Assembly (NCBI GenBank): GCA_036509315.1
Contig: DATCFU010000063.1
Coordinates: forward strand, 1 to 25,565
Origin: PALSA-607 sp036509315
Lineage (GTDB): Bacteria > Actinomycetota > Actinomycetes > Acidothermales > Acidothermaceae
DNA: 25,565 bases
Direction of reading: 5' to 3'
Below are positions 1 to 8,230 of this stretch, in pieces. Position numbers and translations under genes: made by a program. The notes below the pieces were generated by a model. The model was given only the letters and a program-made list of their open reading frames with translations, made no database searches and was not told where the DNA came from. The first letter of the stretch is position 1. The number at the start of each line of letters is the position of its first letter.

Positions 1-621
1 GGCCGTCCCTACGCGGACATGACCGACCTGGTGCATCGGGTCGGTCTTTCGGCTGCTCAGGTCGAGGCGCTGGCGACGGCCGGAGCCTTCGACTGTTTCG
101 GGATGAGTCGCCGGGTGGCGTTGTGGGCCGCTGGCGCGGCAGCGGAAGGGTCTCCTGATCGCCTTGCCGGCGCGGTGCTCGGAACGCACGCTCCCACTCT
201 CCCCGTGATGAACGACGTCGAGATCACGGTGGCCGACCTGTGGGCGACCGCGATCACGACCGACGGCTATCCGACCCGACACGTGCGCGATCGGCTCGAC
301 GAACTCGGCGTTCTCACGGCCAGCGCGCTGCGTACCGCAGAGGCCGGACGCCGTGTCCTGGTCGGGGGAGTCGTGACCCACTGGCAACGGCCGGCCACCG
401 CGGGTGGGACCACCTTTCTCAACCTCGAGGACGAGACCGGCATGGTGAACGTGATTTGTTCGCGCGGCGTCTGGATCCACTACCGGCGGGTGGCCCGCAC
501 CGCCGCTGCTCTCTTGGTGCGAGGTCGTCTCGAGCGTGAGCAGGGCGTCGTCAATGTGGTTGCCGAGCGTTTCGAGCGGCTGCCGCTGGCGGTCCGCAGG
601 ACGTCACGCGACTTTCGCTGA
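1..621 (+). CDS. dnaE2: Error-prone DNA polymerase DnaE2, C-terminal 206 residues (5' end outside the window)
   Basis: The reading frame is open from base 1 to the TGA at 619-621, so only the C-terminus of a protein of about 1,000 or more residues is present. It starts in the helix-hairpin region (DLVHRVGLSAAQVEALATAGAFD), then has the linker with TDGYPTRHVRDRLDELGV. It ends in an OB fold at about residues 118-195 (RVLVGGVVTHWQRPATAGG, then FLNLEDETGMVNVI), which is typical of the DnaE2/ImuC branch of C-family polymerases. DnaE2 performs mutagenic translesion synthesis in the SOS response together with ImuA'/ImuB; those partners are not visible here. The assignment to DnaE2 rather than replicative DnaE1 rests on this C-terminal pattern and on the SOS box just downstream. 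The catalytic domain cannot be checked. Confidence 0.9.
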   Translation, partial: GRPYADMTDLVHRVGLSAAQVEALATAGAFDCFGMSRRVALWAAGAAAEGSPDRLAGAVLGTHAPTLPVMNDVEITVADLWATAITTDGYPTRHVRDRLDELGVLTASALRTAEAGRRVLVGGVVTHWQRPATAGGTTFLNLEDETGMVNVICSRGVWIHYRRVARTAAALLVRGRLEREQGVVNVVAERFERLPLAVRRTSRDFR

Positions 622-627
622 ATGGGC

Positions 628-657
628 TTGACGAAGCTCGTGGCAGCCGCTTACTGT
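628..657 (+). promoter_or_regulatory. Candidate sigma-70-type promoter in front of the HEPN gene
   Basis: TTGACG (628-633) and TACTGT (652-657) are separated by 18 nt and lie 7 nt after the dnaE2 stop. The LexA-type palindrome starts 3 nt after the -10 hexamer, where a repressor would block initiation. A start near 664 would give a leader of about 145 nt before the gene at 811. The hexamer matches are moderate, so this is an inference from spacing and position. Confidence 0.4.
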
Positions 658-660
658 GGA

Positions 661-686
661 CTTGTTCGAACGTATGTTCGAACAAG
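661..686. promoter_or_regulatory. LexA operator (actinobacterial/Gram-positive SOS box)
   Basis: This is a perfect inverted repeat with 11-nt arms (CTTGTTCGAAC at 661-671 and its reverse complement at 676-686) around the 4-nt spacer GTAT. The core at 666-681 is TCGAAC-N4-GTTCGA, an exact match to the LexA consensus known from mycobacteria and other Gram-positives. It lies after the dnaE2 stop and 125 nt before the next start codon, so it most plausibly controls the downstream HEPN gene, and perhaps the methyltransferase, rather than dnaE2. The arms extend well beyond the minimal box, which suggests a strong site. Confidence 0.85.
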
Positions 687-810
687 TCAGTCGGGCGAGG
701 CGGGAGGGGTCCCGCGAAGCTCGCTGGGGGCGCTGCCATTGCCCGGGCCACGGTCCTCGACCCGCCGTCGGCCCGGGCGCCGGTAGCGCCGACACGAGGA
801 GGGTGACGTC

Positions 811-1275
811 ATGGTGACGACGACGTTGCAGAGTAATACGCCGCAGCAGAGTAAGCCGCTGCCCGCCGCGCTGGGCCTGCTCGCCGCTGCCCGCCACGGC
901 CTCGACGAAGCTGCCACCAGCTCGCGACCTGCGCAGCGCTATGCAAGCGCGCATCTCGCTGCGCTTCGCTGTGCGGCTGCGGTGCTTGCCGCACGTGCGC
1001 GGCCCGAGATTCCAGGAGTTCGGCGCGTCCGTCGCTCCCGCAACGCCTGGGTCTTGTTGACGCAAGTCGCGCCCGAGCTCGCCGAGTGGGCTGCGTTCTT
1101 CGCCGCTGGCGCAACGAAGCGCGCGGCAGCCGAGGCCGGTCTTGACGGGTCGGTGAGCGCCCGCGAGGCGGACGACCTGCTACGCGACAGCGCAACCTTC
1201 CTCGCGCTGGCCGAAACTACGATCGGCGTCACGCATCAACCGGCGTTGCCAGTCGAGGCGGCTCGAGCCAGCTAA
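811..1275 (+). CDS. SAV_6107-family HEPN domain protein
   Basis: A 154-residue, mostly alpha-helical protein. The core helix reads RPAQRYASAHLAALRCAAAV, followed by NAWVLLTQVAPELAEWAAFF, the pattern of the SAV_6107-type HEPN family found in actinobacteria. R43-YASA-H48 is an Rx4H motif, the signature of HEPN ribonucleases in toxin-antitoxin and defence systems; whether this family cuts RNA is not something I know to be shown. The ATG at 811 follows a good ribosome site (GAGGAGGG at 796-803); a GTG at 814 is the alternative. The gene follows dnaE2 and sits behind a perfect LexA box, so it is probably induced by DNA damage. The methyltransferase start lies 27 nt after its stop. Family assignment is fairly sure, function unknown. 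Confidence 0.82.
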   Translation: MVTTTLQSNTPQQSKPLPAALGLLAAARHGLDEAATSSRPAQRYASAHLAALRCAAAVLAARARPEIPGVRRVRRSRNAWVLLTQVAPELAEWAAFFAAGATKRAAAEAGLDGSVSAREADDLLRDSATFLALAETTIGVTHQPALPVEAARAS

Positions 1276-1302
1276 CGGCCCGCGGCCGGTAAGGTGCGCC
1301 CC

Positions 1303-2061
1303 ATGGCTGCCGACCGACTGCGTACCCGCGGCTCGGTGCGCACGGCTGTCGTCTGGCGCAGCGTTCGAGCGCTGCTCGTCGATCTCATGGACACAACGGG
1401 CCGCGAGCAACTCGACGTCCTCGATGCAGGCGGCGGCACCGGTGGGTTCGCGGTCCCCCTGGCCGAACTGGGCCACCGGGTCACCGTCGTCGATGCCAGC
1501 CCCGACTCACTCGCCGCTCTGGTCCGGCGTGCCGCCGATGCGGGCGTGACGGATCGAATCGGCAGCGTCCAAGGTGACGCCGCAAGCTTGCTCGACGTCG
1601 TCGTGCCTTCCTCCTTCGACCTTGTCGTCCTGCACAGCGTGCTCGAGGTCGTCGACGATCCGGCCGCGGCGCTCGCCGCCGTTGCCGGGGTCTTGCGGCC
1701 GGGCGGCATCGTGAGCGTCGTCGTGGCCAACCGAATAGCGGCAGTGCTCCACCGCGCCGCCGCCGGACGAATCGATGAGGCGCTGCACGCCCTGCGCGAC
1801 CCGCTCGGGCGGTATTCGGCTACCGACCCCGCACCTCGCCGATTCGCACTCGCCGACCTCGAGGCCCTGCTTGGTACGGCTGGGTTCACAGTAATTGCTA
1901 CCCACGGCTCGCGGGTCTTCGCCGACCTGGTGCCGGGTGGAGCACTCGACGGTGATCCGGCCGCCGTCGAGGCGTTGATCGCCTTGGAATTCGAGGCCTC
2001 CGAGCTGTCGGCCTTCCGCGACATCGCGACGCAACTGCACGTGGTTGGCCGACGTAGCTAA
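1303..2061 (+). CDS. Class I SAM-dependent methyltransferase (SmtA/CmoM-like)
   Basis: A 252-residue Rossmann-fold methyltransferase. Motif I is VLDAGGGTGGFAVPLA at about residues 39-54, the acidic end of strand 2 is D64 in VTVVDASPDSL, and a DLVVLHSVLEVV strand and LRPGGIVSVVV follow at about 106-141. The length and the C-terminal pattern (ALEFEASELSAF then IATQLHVVGR) resemble the SmtA/CmoM group, whose proteobacterial members act on wobble uridine of tRNA. That substrate is not established for actinobacterial relatives. I chose the ATG at 1303, which follows GGTAAGGTG at 1289-1297; a GTG at 1294 would add three residues but overlaps that ribosome site. It may share a transcript with the HEPN gene 27 nt upstream. 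Confidence 0.85.
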   Translation: MAADRLRTRGSVRTAVVWRSVRALLVDLMDTTGREQLDVLDAGGGTGGFAVPLAELGHRVTVVDASPDSLAALVRRAADAGVTDRIGSVQGDAASLLDVVVPSSFDLVVLHSVLEVVDDPAAALAAVAGVLRPGGIVSVVVANRIAAVLHRAAAGRIDEALHALRDPLGRYSATDPAPRRFALADLEALLGTAGFTVIATHGSRVFADLVPGGALDGDPAAVEALIALEFEASELSAFRDIATQLHVVGRRS

Positions 2062-2391
2062 CGGTCTCCAGCTACCGGCCGGGCCGCCCGATACTTCAGA
2101 CTGGGAGGTGCTGCGGGTGCCGGAGTTTGGTGCGGTGCCGGACCTGGGTAATGCCGTGCTACGCCCCAGAACGGACCCGGCTCATGGAGTCTCTTTGTCT
2201 TCGCTTGCCCAACCGGCTTTCGCCGCTCACGGCAGGCTCGTATCCTGAAAGCGCGACGACCGGCCCGGTCGTTGCTCGGCTAGCCGGTTCCGCTCGGATC
2301 ATGTTGCACACTGTTAGGCAGCAGCGGTCGCGTACGAGTCGGATGGCACGGTTGGTCGGGGGCATGGTGGGGATGTCGTTGGGAGGGCAAC
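2062..2391. other. 330-bp gap without a convincing gene; contains a compact inverted repeat
   Basis: No reading frame here looks like a known protein or has a good ribosome site. ACGACCGG at 2256-2263 is followed after one base by its reverse complement at 2265-2272, but no T-run follows, so it is not a standard terminator. It could be an operator or an RNA hairpin. The only ribosome site is the one for the DUF3040 gene (GGGAGGG, 2381-2387). A promoter for that gene presumably lies in this stretch but I cannot place it with confidence. Confidence 0.5.
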
Positions 2392-2853
2392 GTGCCGCTC
2401 TCTGAGCACGAGCAGCGAGTGCTCGAGCAGATCGAGCGAGCCCTCTACGCCGACGATCCGAAGTTCGCTGCCACCGTTCGCGGCATCGATCCGCGCACGT
2501 TGCACCGCCGCCGTTACCTGCGCGCGACCCTCGGCGCCATCATCGGAGTCGTCTTACTCCCCGTTGGCATCGCGGTGGAGCAACTCGAGTTGAGCGTTGC
2601 AGGATTTGTCTTGATGCTGCTGGCCTTCCTGTACGGTGCCTCGACCTGGCGCCAGCGTCGCGACGCGACTGAAGTCTCGGAGCCTGGCGTTGGGCGAGCC
2701 ACCGATCTGCCGACCGATCGTCGCGGGCGCGGCAAGAAACTCAGCACACCCCCCGCGCCGAAGCGCGGCATCGTCAAGCGCTTCGAAGATCGATGGGACC
2801 GTCGTCGCGACGGTCTCGGCGGCGGCGCTCCCGGACAGGACGACGACCGCTAG
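2392..2853 (+). CDS. DUF3040 family membrane protein
   Basis: A 153-residue protein starting at GTG 2392 behind GGGAGGG. Its N-terminus, MPLSEHEQRVLEQIERALYA, is the hallmark of the actinobacterial DUF3040 family and is followed by DDPKFAATVRG. Two adjacent membrane segments follow at about residues 43-60 and 67-85 (the second includes ELSVAGFVLMLLAFLYGAST). The C-terminal half, from about residue 90, is charged and rich in Arg, Asp, Gly and Pro and is probably cytoplasmic and disordered. The family is commonly found beside the dcw cluster and its function is unknown. The stop overlaps the stop of the minus-strand transglutaminase gene by 4 bp, so the two transcripts converge with no room for a terminator between them. 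Confidence 0.88.
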   Translation: MPLSEHEQRVLEQIERALYADDPKFAATVRGIDPRTLHRRRYLRATLGAIIGVVLLPVGIAVEQLELSVAGFVLMLLAFLYGASTWRQRRDATEVSEPGVGRATDLPTDRRGRGKKLSTPPAPKRGIVKRFEDRWDRRRDGLGGGAPGQDDDR

Positions 2854-5231
2854 TCCTGCTGATCGTCGCGCCGTCGGCCAGGAAGTCGCCCGATCACCCA
2901 GCGCTGAACGCCAAGTGTGAAGCCACGCCACGAGTCGGACAGCCACGCCGTCACCGACACGGCGATCCGGCTCGACGATGACGGGGCCAACCGCGCGCGC
3001 AACCGGCGACCACGTGACACCGAGCCGAACAGGGCCCTGCGGACCGTGCTCTCGTCGGCGCGCGGATCTTGATCGACCCACCGCAACTCGTCTGGGCGCG
3101 CTGCATAGCGGGCCAGTTCCTCGGCTCGAGTGAGCCGCGAAAGCGCCTGCTCGGCGGCAGCATCGGTCGCCAGCCTTCGAGTAGCAACCAGGGTGGCCGC
3201 GGCTCTTCGCGGCGTATCGGTTTCACCGCGCCAGTCCAACCCGAGGTCGCGCATATCGTCAGCGAGCTCCGCCCATGCAGCGTGCGCGCGGGCAGCCTCC
3301 GTGTCGGCCGATGTCCATCGACGCCGTCGGGTGATCCAGCGCGCGCCAGGGGCGATCACGATTGCGAGGACCACGATGAGCAACAGGAGCAGCCAGCCCA
3401 GCGGGAGGCGGCTGAATACCGGGATCGAACTCGCGTTCTTGTGGACACCCTTGACCGAGGGCTCGTGGAGTCCAGGGATGTCGAGTGGCGCGCCGGCCAC
3501 GCCCCCTCCCGGCGATACTGACGCGGCAGCTTGCTGGCCCTGGGTCAGCGGTGCGTAGCCAGGCGTGGTCGTCTGGCCGTCGGACCGCGGGGTCGGTTCG
3601 AAGCGCAGCCAACCGGCGTCCGGGAAGTACAACTCGGGCCATGCATGGGCGTCCGCAGTCGTGACGAGGTAGGAGTTTGTCGTACCGACTGGGGAACCGG
3701 GCGTGAACCCGACGTCGACCCTGGCGGGTATCCCCTCGACGCGTGCCATCAACGCCATCGTGGCGGCGAACTGCTCGCAGTAGCCGCGGCGATCGTTGAG
3801 GAACGTGATGAGCGCGTTCTCGTCGGTGCCAGTCTTGATGGTGATGTCGTAGGTGCCGGCCTGGAACCACGACTGCAAGGCCAGCGCCTTCTGATACGGG
3901 GTCACTGCATGTGCAGCCGCGATGATCTGGTCGGCGACCGTACGAACCTGCGAAGGCAAATTCGTCGGTATTTCAAGATCGGCCGCGAGGCTGACGTCGG
4001 CGTCGACTGCCGGCAGCGAGTTCAGCATTGCGGCCGTCGGCTGATAGATCGCACTCGTGACGCTGTAGTTCTGATGCGGAGTTGCGGTGTTGACTCCGTA
4101 GATCGCAGGGTTCACCGGGTTGTAGCGCCAGTCACCATGCGCCGTCACCGCAGTCACCGTCGAGGGCGTCGGCAAATATGCCTGCCGTAGGCCAGTGATC
4201 GCGATGTTCGTCTTGGCGGTCCCCGTGGGGTGCAAGGTAACTCCCACCGGTGGTGGGATGCCCTTGTCAATCCGCGTGTCGTCCGGCGACGTGACAGACG
4301 AGACCGACCACACCGTGCCGTCGAAGTTGTCGAGGGTCAGCAGCCGCAAGTAGGTCGGCGTTCCGGTCGTCGTGTAGGTGAACAACGACGTCGGCGTTGG
4401 CTCGTTGAGCTCCTGCCGGATGCTGACGATCGGGCTGATGGTGGCTGACCCGCCATTCTTGTCGGCGGAGAAACCGCCGACGCCGTTCGTGTGGTGTGTG
4501 CCGAACCAGCCGGAATGCAGCCCAGGGATGATCACCGGCAACACGACCGCGATGCTGATCGCAGCGAAACCAACGCGTCGTCCGACCTGCGTCAACTGAC
4601 TCGTTGCCGCTTGTCCCCGAACCACCGAACCGCGAATCGCCCGAACCGGTCGTCCCCACCGGCCGACCCGGTCACGACCTTCGGCCAGCAGGAGCGCGAG
4701 GTAGCCGGCAGCAGCGAACACGAACGGCCGCCACCCGACGCCGCCGGATAGTGTCGCAGCGGAGACAGTGAATATCGCCAGTAGCGGGAGCCCGGCGACT
4801 GCCGGCCGCCGCAGGCCGCTTGCGAGCGTCTCGACGACGACAGCGACAAGCCCAACCCCCGCCGTCGTCAGGAGGCTCAACCCGCGGGTGACGTCGACTG
4901 GCGCAGCGAGTTGAACGGTGTCGGTGAAGCCCGACGACATCGTCGTGTGCAGGAGCCGCAACGCAGCTGGGCCCGGGATGAACCCGAGTGGGGCCACCGA
5001 ATGCGCATAGAGCGCGGTGACCAGGAAGGCCCAGACGGCAATCATGGCGAGCGGAATCACCGCGGTCACCACGCGGATGCGTTGCAAGGCTGCTGATGTC
5101 GCGGCGATCGCCACCACCATCAAGACGAGCCGCGGGATCCAGCCCATCGAAGCGAACACCGGCAGCAAGCTGAGCGACCCGAGGATGGTCGCCAACGCAG
5201 CGAAAACAGTGACGCGAAGTCGCGGATTCAT
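2850..5231 (-). CDS. TgpA-like transglutaminase-fold membrane protein (DUF3488/DUF4129 type)
   Basis: A 793-residue protein. The N-terminal 240 residues hold about six membrane helices (DUF3488-like). A large extracytoplasmic part follows and contains the transglutaminase core. C485 is in RRGYCEQFAATMALMAR and H529 in TTADAHAWPELYFP. The third catalytic position appears to be E545 in GWLRFEPTPR, where Asp is usual. One more helix at about 609-629 (LPLGWLLLLLIVVLAIVIA) leads to a cytoplasmic C-terminal region with repeated Arg/Ala helices (DUF4129-like). The ATG overlaps the stop of the DUF58 gene as ATGA, so translation is probably coupled. In actinobacteria a moxR-DUF58-transglutaminase trio often sits divergently beside mraZ, and such trios are thought to act in the envelope. 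The substrate is unknown. Confidence 0.9.
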   Translation of the reverse strand: MNPRLRVTVFAALATILGSLSLLPVFASMGWIPRLVLMVVAIAATSAALQRIRVVTAVIPLAMIAVWAFLVTALYAHSVAPLGFIPGPAALRLLHTTMSSGFTDTVQLAAPVDVTRGLSLLTTAGVGLVAVVVETLASGLRRPAVAGLPLLAIFTVSAATLSGGVGWRPFVFAAAGYLALLLAEGRDRVGRWGRPVRAIRGSVVRGQAATSQLTQVGRRVGFAAISIAVVLPVIIPGLHSGWFGTHHTNGVGGFSADKNGGSATISPIVSIRQELNEPTPTSLFTYTTTGTPTYLRLLTLDNFDGTVWSVSSVTSPDDTRIDKGIPPPVGVTLHPTGTAKTNIAITGLRQAYLPTPSTVTAVTAHGDWRYNPVNPAIYGVNTATPHQNYSVTSAIYQPTAAMLNSLPAVDADVSLAADLEIPTNLPSQVRTVADQIIAAAHAVTPYQKALALQSWFQAGTYDITIKTGTDENALITFLNDRRGYCEQFAATMALMARVEGIPARVDVGFTPGSPVGTTNSYLVTTADAHAWPELYFPDAGWLRFEPTPRSDGQTTTPGYAPLTQGQQAAASVSPGGGVAGAPLDIPGLHEPSVKGVHKNASSIPVFSRLPLGWLLLLLIVVLAIVIAPGARWITRRRRWTSADTEAARAHAAWAELADDMRDLGLDWRGETDTPRRAAATLVATRRLATDAAAEQALSRLTRAEELARYAARPDELRWVDQDPRADESTVRRALFGSVSRGRRLRARLAPSSSSRIAVSVTAWLSDSWRGFTLGVQRWVIGRLPGRRRDDQQD

Positions 5232-6510
5232 CGGCTCGCCAAGACCTGTGCGTTAGTCGCAGCACTGCCCCACATGGTGCGCATGTCAGTGCGCGCATTG
5301 ACGGACACGACGCGCCATCCGGCGCCAGCAAGGAGTGCGCACGACTGCGCGTGGTCGCGCTGGCGTACGGTCGGCTGGCCCGGCACAGGCGCCTGCGCCC
5401 AGCTTGTTGTGTCGAGCATGATCGCGACGCACGCTGACGCGTGATGCCTGAATCGGGTCAGTGCGTCAAGGTCGGCATCGGTCAGACTGCCAAGTGCTGC
5501 GATCACCAATCCACCGCCGCCACCGCGTCGAATGCCGGCGAGGCCAGCGGTCAGCGAATGCGCGCCCGACATCGAGACCAGCGCGAGGGTGTCAAGGAGA
5601 ACGGCCTCGAATGGCGTGCCGGCCATCGCGTCTGCCGAATAGCCCGAGACCTCACTGCCGGACTCGGTGGTGAACCGAAGTCCGAAGCCATCACGAGCCA
5701 GATGCGAGCCGATGGACGCGATCGCGCTCACTGCCCATTCGAAGGACGAGCCAGGACCTTCACCACGATGCGCCATCACGCGGCTGTCGAGCAGCAGTAC
5801 GCCTCGGTTCTGCCACGGCTGTTCTTCTCGACGCACCATGAGTTCGCCGTATCGGGCGGTCGATCGCCAATGGACTCGGCGCAAGTCGTCGCCGTGGCGG
5901 TACTCGCGAGTGGTGACGTCGTCCTCGCCCATCGTCGAGATTGAACGTGCCCTGCTGTCGCCTCCGCCTGCCCAGTCGCCGCCCAGTCGGATCGCCGGCA
6001 GCGGCACGACGGTCGGCGTCACGACCAGGGCATCGGTCGTCGTGAACGATCGGGTCAACTCGACGAGTCCGAAGAGATCGGCGAATCGCAGCGAGAGCGG
6101 GCCAACCACGAAGCGACCGCGCACATCACTGCGCACCGGGTAAGAAACCTCGCGCACACCTAGAGATTCGATCCTGTTCACCACAAAGCGAGGACGACCG
6201 CCGAGGCTGTAAGGCAACCGATCCTCAAGCAGCAAGATGCCAGTTGCCACTCGGGACAGGTTCTCGACGCGCAAGACAACCTGGGCTGTCTCGCCTACGG
6301 GCACGCGTTGGGGCTCGATGCGTCGGACGCATGACAGTCGGTAGCGCGTGCGCGCGACAACAATCGCAGTCGCGATCGGTAACGCACACAAGAAGATGCC
6401 GACGCGCAACAAGTCCATCTCGCGAAGGACAAGGCCGCACAGGCACGCAGCAATACCGGCCGCGAGGAAACTCCTGCCACGGGTGGTGAGTCCGGAAAGC
6501 GCCGCCCGCA

Positions 6511-6511
<1 letters not shown>
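5228..6511 (-). CDS. DUF58 domain protein
   Basis: A 427-residue protein. Two close membrane helices lie near the N-terminus at about residues 15-52 (FLAAGIAACLCGLVL, then VGIFLCALPIATAIVVA). A beta-rich region follows (VPVGETAQVVLRVENLS). The DUF58 signature is REYRHGDDLRRVHWRSTARY plus GELMVRREEQP, and the protein ends in a vWA-like fold (GVLLLDSRVM). DUF58 proteins usually pair with MoxR AAA ATPases, which are thought to act as chaperones on vWA proteins. The start codon overlaps the moxR stop as TAATG and the end overlaps the transglutaminase start as ATGA, so the three form one tightly coupled operon. The exact role is not known. Confidence 0.9.
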
Positions 6512-7509
<998 letters not shown>

Positions 7510-7544
7510 CCGTCCTCCTTGCTCGTGTGTCTGGCCTTCGCGGT

Positions 7545-7578
7545 CTGACGAGTCTCTCAGGCTGACGAGTCTCTCAGG
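7545..7578. repeat. Exact 17-bp tandem duplication in the moxR leader
   Basis: CTGACGAGTCTCTCAGG at 7545-7561 is repeated without change and without a gap at 7562-7578. It lies 36-69 nt upstream of the moxR start codon on the minus strand, between the start and the candidate promoter. Each unit has a short internal palindrome (GAG-T-CTC). It may be a recent slippage duplication or a doubled protein-binding or RNA element. Confidence 0.9.
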
Positions 7579-7661
7579 TCAAGAGCGTGCAAACGAGTGA
7601 TCCCCGTACACGAACGCGTGAGACCGCACATCGGTTCGCCTCGCTGCCTCCCGTGATTGCG

Positions 7662-7690
7662 CTGCTAGGGGAGTGATCGACACCGATCAA
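7662..7690 (-). promoter_or_regulatory. Candidate moxR promoter with overlapping inverted repeat
   Basis: On the minus strand, TTGATC (7690-7685) and TAGCAG (7667-7662) are 17 nt apart, which would give a leader of about 145 nt for moxR. An inverted repeat, TGATCG-ACAC-CGATCA at 7674-7689, covers the proposed -35 region and could be an operator. It also lies 15 nt upstream of the -35 hexamer proposed for mraZ, so one regulator could act on both directions. The repeat is plain to see; the promoter call is tentative. Confidence 0.35.
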
Positions 7691-7704
7691 TCGCTCCAGG
7701 GTGC

Positions 7705-7732
7705 TTGAAAGTGGGGGAGTGTGGAGTATGGT
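7705..7732 (+). promoter_or_regulatory. Candidate mraZ (dcw cluster) promoter
   Basis: TTGAAA (7705-7710) and TATGGT (7727-7732) are 16 nt apart. A start near 7739 would give a leader of about 60 nt before the mraZ GTG at 7799. The spacer and -10 element are made of the GTGG boxes thought to bind MraZ, which fits autorepression as described for MraZ in other bacteria. This would be the main promoter of the long plus-strand gene chain. Confidence 0.5.
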
Positions 7733-7754
7733 GGCGCGAAATGGAGAGCAAGGG
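7711..7754 (+). promoter_or_regulatory. MraZ-box array: GTGG-type direct repeats with 10-bp period
   Basis: GTGG occurs at 7711, 7721 and 7731, ATGG at 7741 and AGGG at 7751, each exactly 10 nt after the last. Known MraZ operators are short direct repeats of the TGGGN/GTGG type with 5-nt spacers, normally three of them. Here at least four good copies lie on one face of the helix and overlap the candidate promoter directly before mraZ. That position supports autoregulation of the cluster by MraZ. Confidence 0.7.
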
Positions 7755-7798
7755 TATGGGTCGGCGGGCGACCAGCGTGGGGCGAGCGGAGGTGGCGG

Positions 7799-8230
7799 GT
7801 GTTTCTCGGAACCCACGCCCCTCGACTCGATGAGAAAGGCCGGCTCTTCCTGCCGGCGAAGTTTCGCGACGAGCTCGGGGCCGGTCTCGTGATCACCAAG
7901 GGCCAGGAGCGCTGCCTCTACGTGTTTCCGGCCGCGGAATTCGGCCGGCTCACCGAGGCGCTTCGGACCTCACCCGTGACACACAAAGGGGTGCGCGACT
8001 ACTCGCGGGTCTTCTTTGCGAGCGCATCCGACGACATCCCCGACAAGCAAGGCCGCATCACGATCCCGCCTGCGCTGCGCGAATACGCAGGCCTCAGCCG
8101 TGAGTGCGCGGTCATCGGCGCAAACACCAGGGTCGAGATCTGGGACGCCGCGGCCTGGGAGACCTACCTCGCTGCCCAGGAGCCGGCCTTCTCCGAACTT
8201 GGCGAGGAGGTGCTGCCCGGAGTCCTTTGA
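7799..8230 (+). CDS. mraZ: Transcriptional regulator MraZ
   Basis: A 143-residue protein, the usual length for the family, with two SpoVT/AbrB-like halves. The first starts VFLGTHAPRLDEKGRLFLPA and the second has DDIPDKQGRITIPPALREYA; both carry the conserved DxxGR pattern. MraZ forms ring-shaped oligomers that bind repeats upstream of its own gene and represses the dcw cluster. I chose GTG 7799 because it restores the standard N-terminus (M/V-FLGTH) and follows GGAGGT (7788-7793) by 5 nt. The same frame is open back to 7721, but the extra 26 residues would be translated from the MraZ-box array and match nothing in the family. A 233-nt gap separates it from rsmH. Confidence 0.96.
   Translation: MFLGTHAPRLDEKGRLFLPAKFRDELGAGLVITKGQERCLYVFPAAEFGRLTEALRTSPVTHKGVRDYSRVFFASASDDIPDKQGRITIPPALREYAGLSRECAVIGANTRVEIWDAAAWETYLAAQEPAFSELGEEVLPGVL

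Noticed and set aside
661..686. Perfect palindrome read as a dnaE2 terminator
   Set aside because: It has no T-run and it matches the LexA consensus exactly, so an operator is the better reading.
1272..2024. 250-codon minus-strand frame opposite the methyltransferase
   Set aside because: It is antisense to a clear SAM methyltransferase, is Ser/Arg/Ala-rich without motifs, and is the usual shadow of a high-GC gene.
2045..2248. Open frame of 67 codons after the methyltransferase, starting at TTG
   Set aside because: It starts inside the methyltransferase gene with no ribosome site, and the product resembles no family I know. Kept only as a remark in the gap entry.
7721..7798. 26-codon upstream extension of mraZ
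   Set aside because: It covers the MraZ-box array and has no family match; GTG 7799 has a good ribosome site and the conserved N-terminus.
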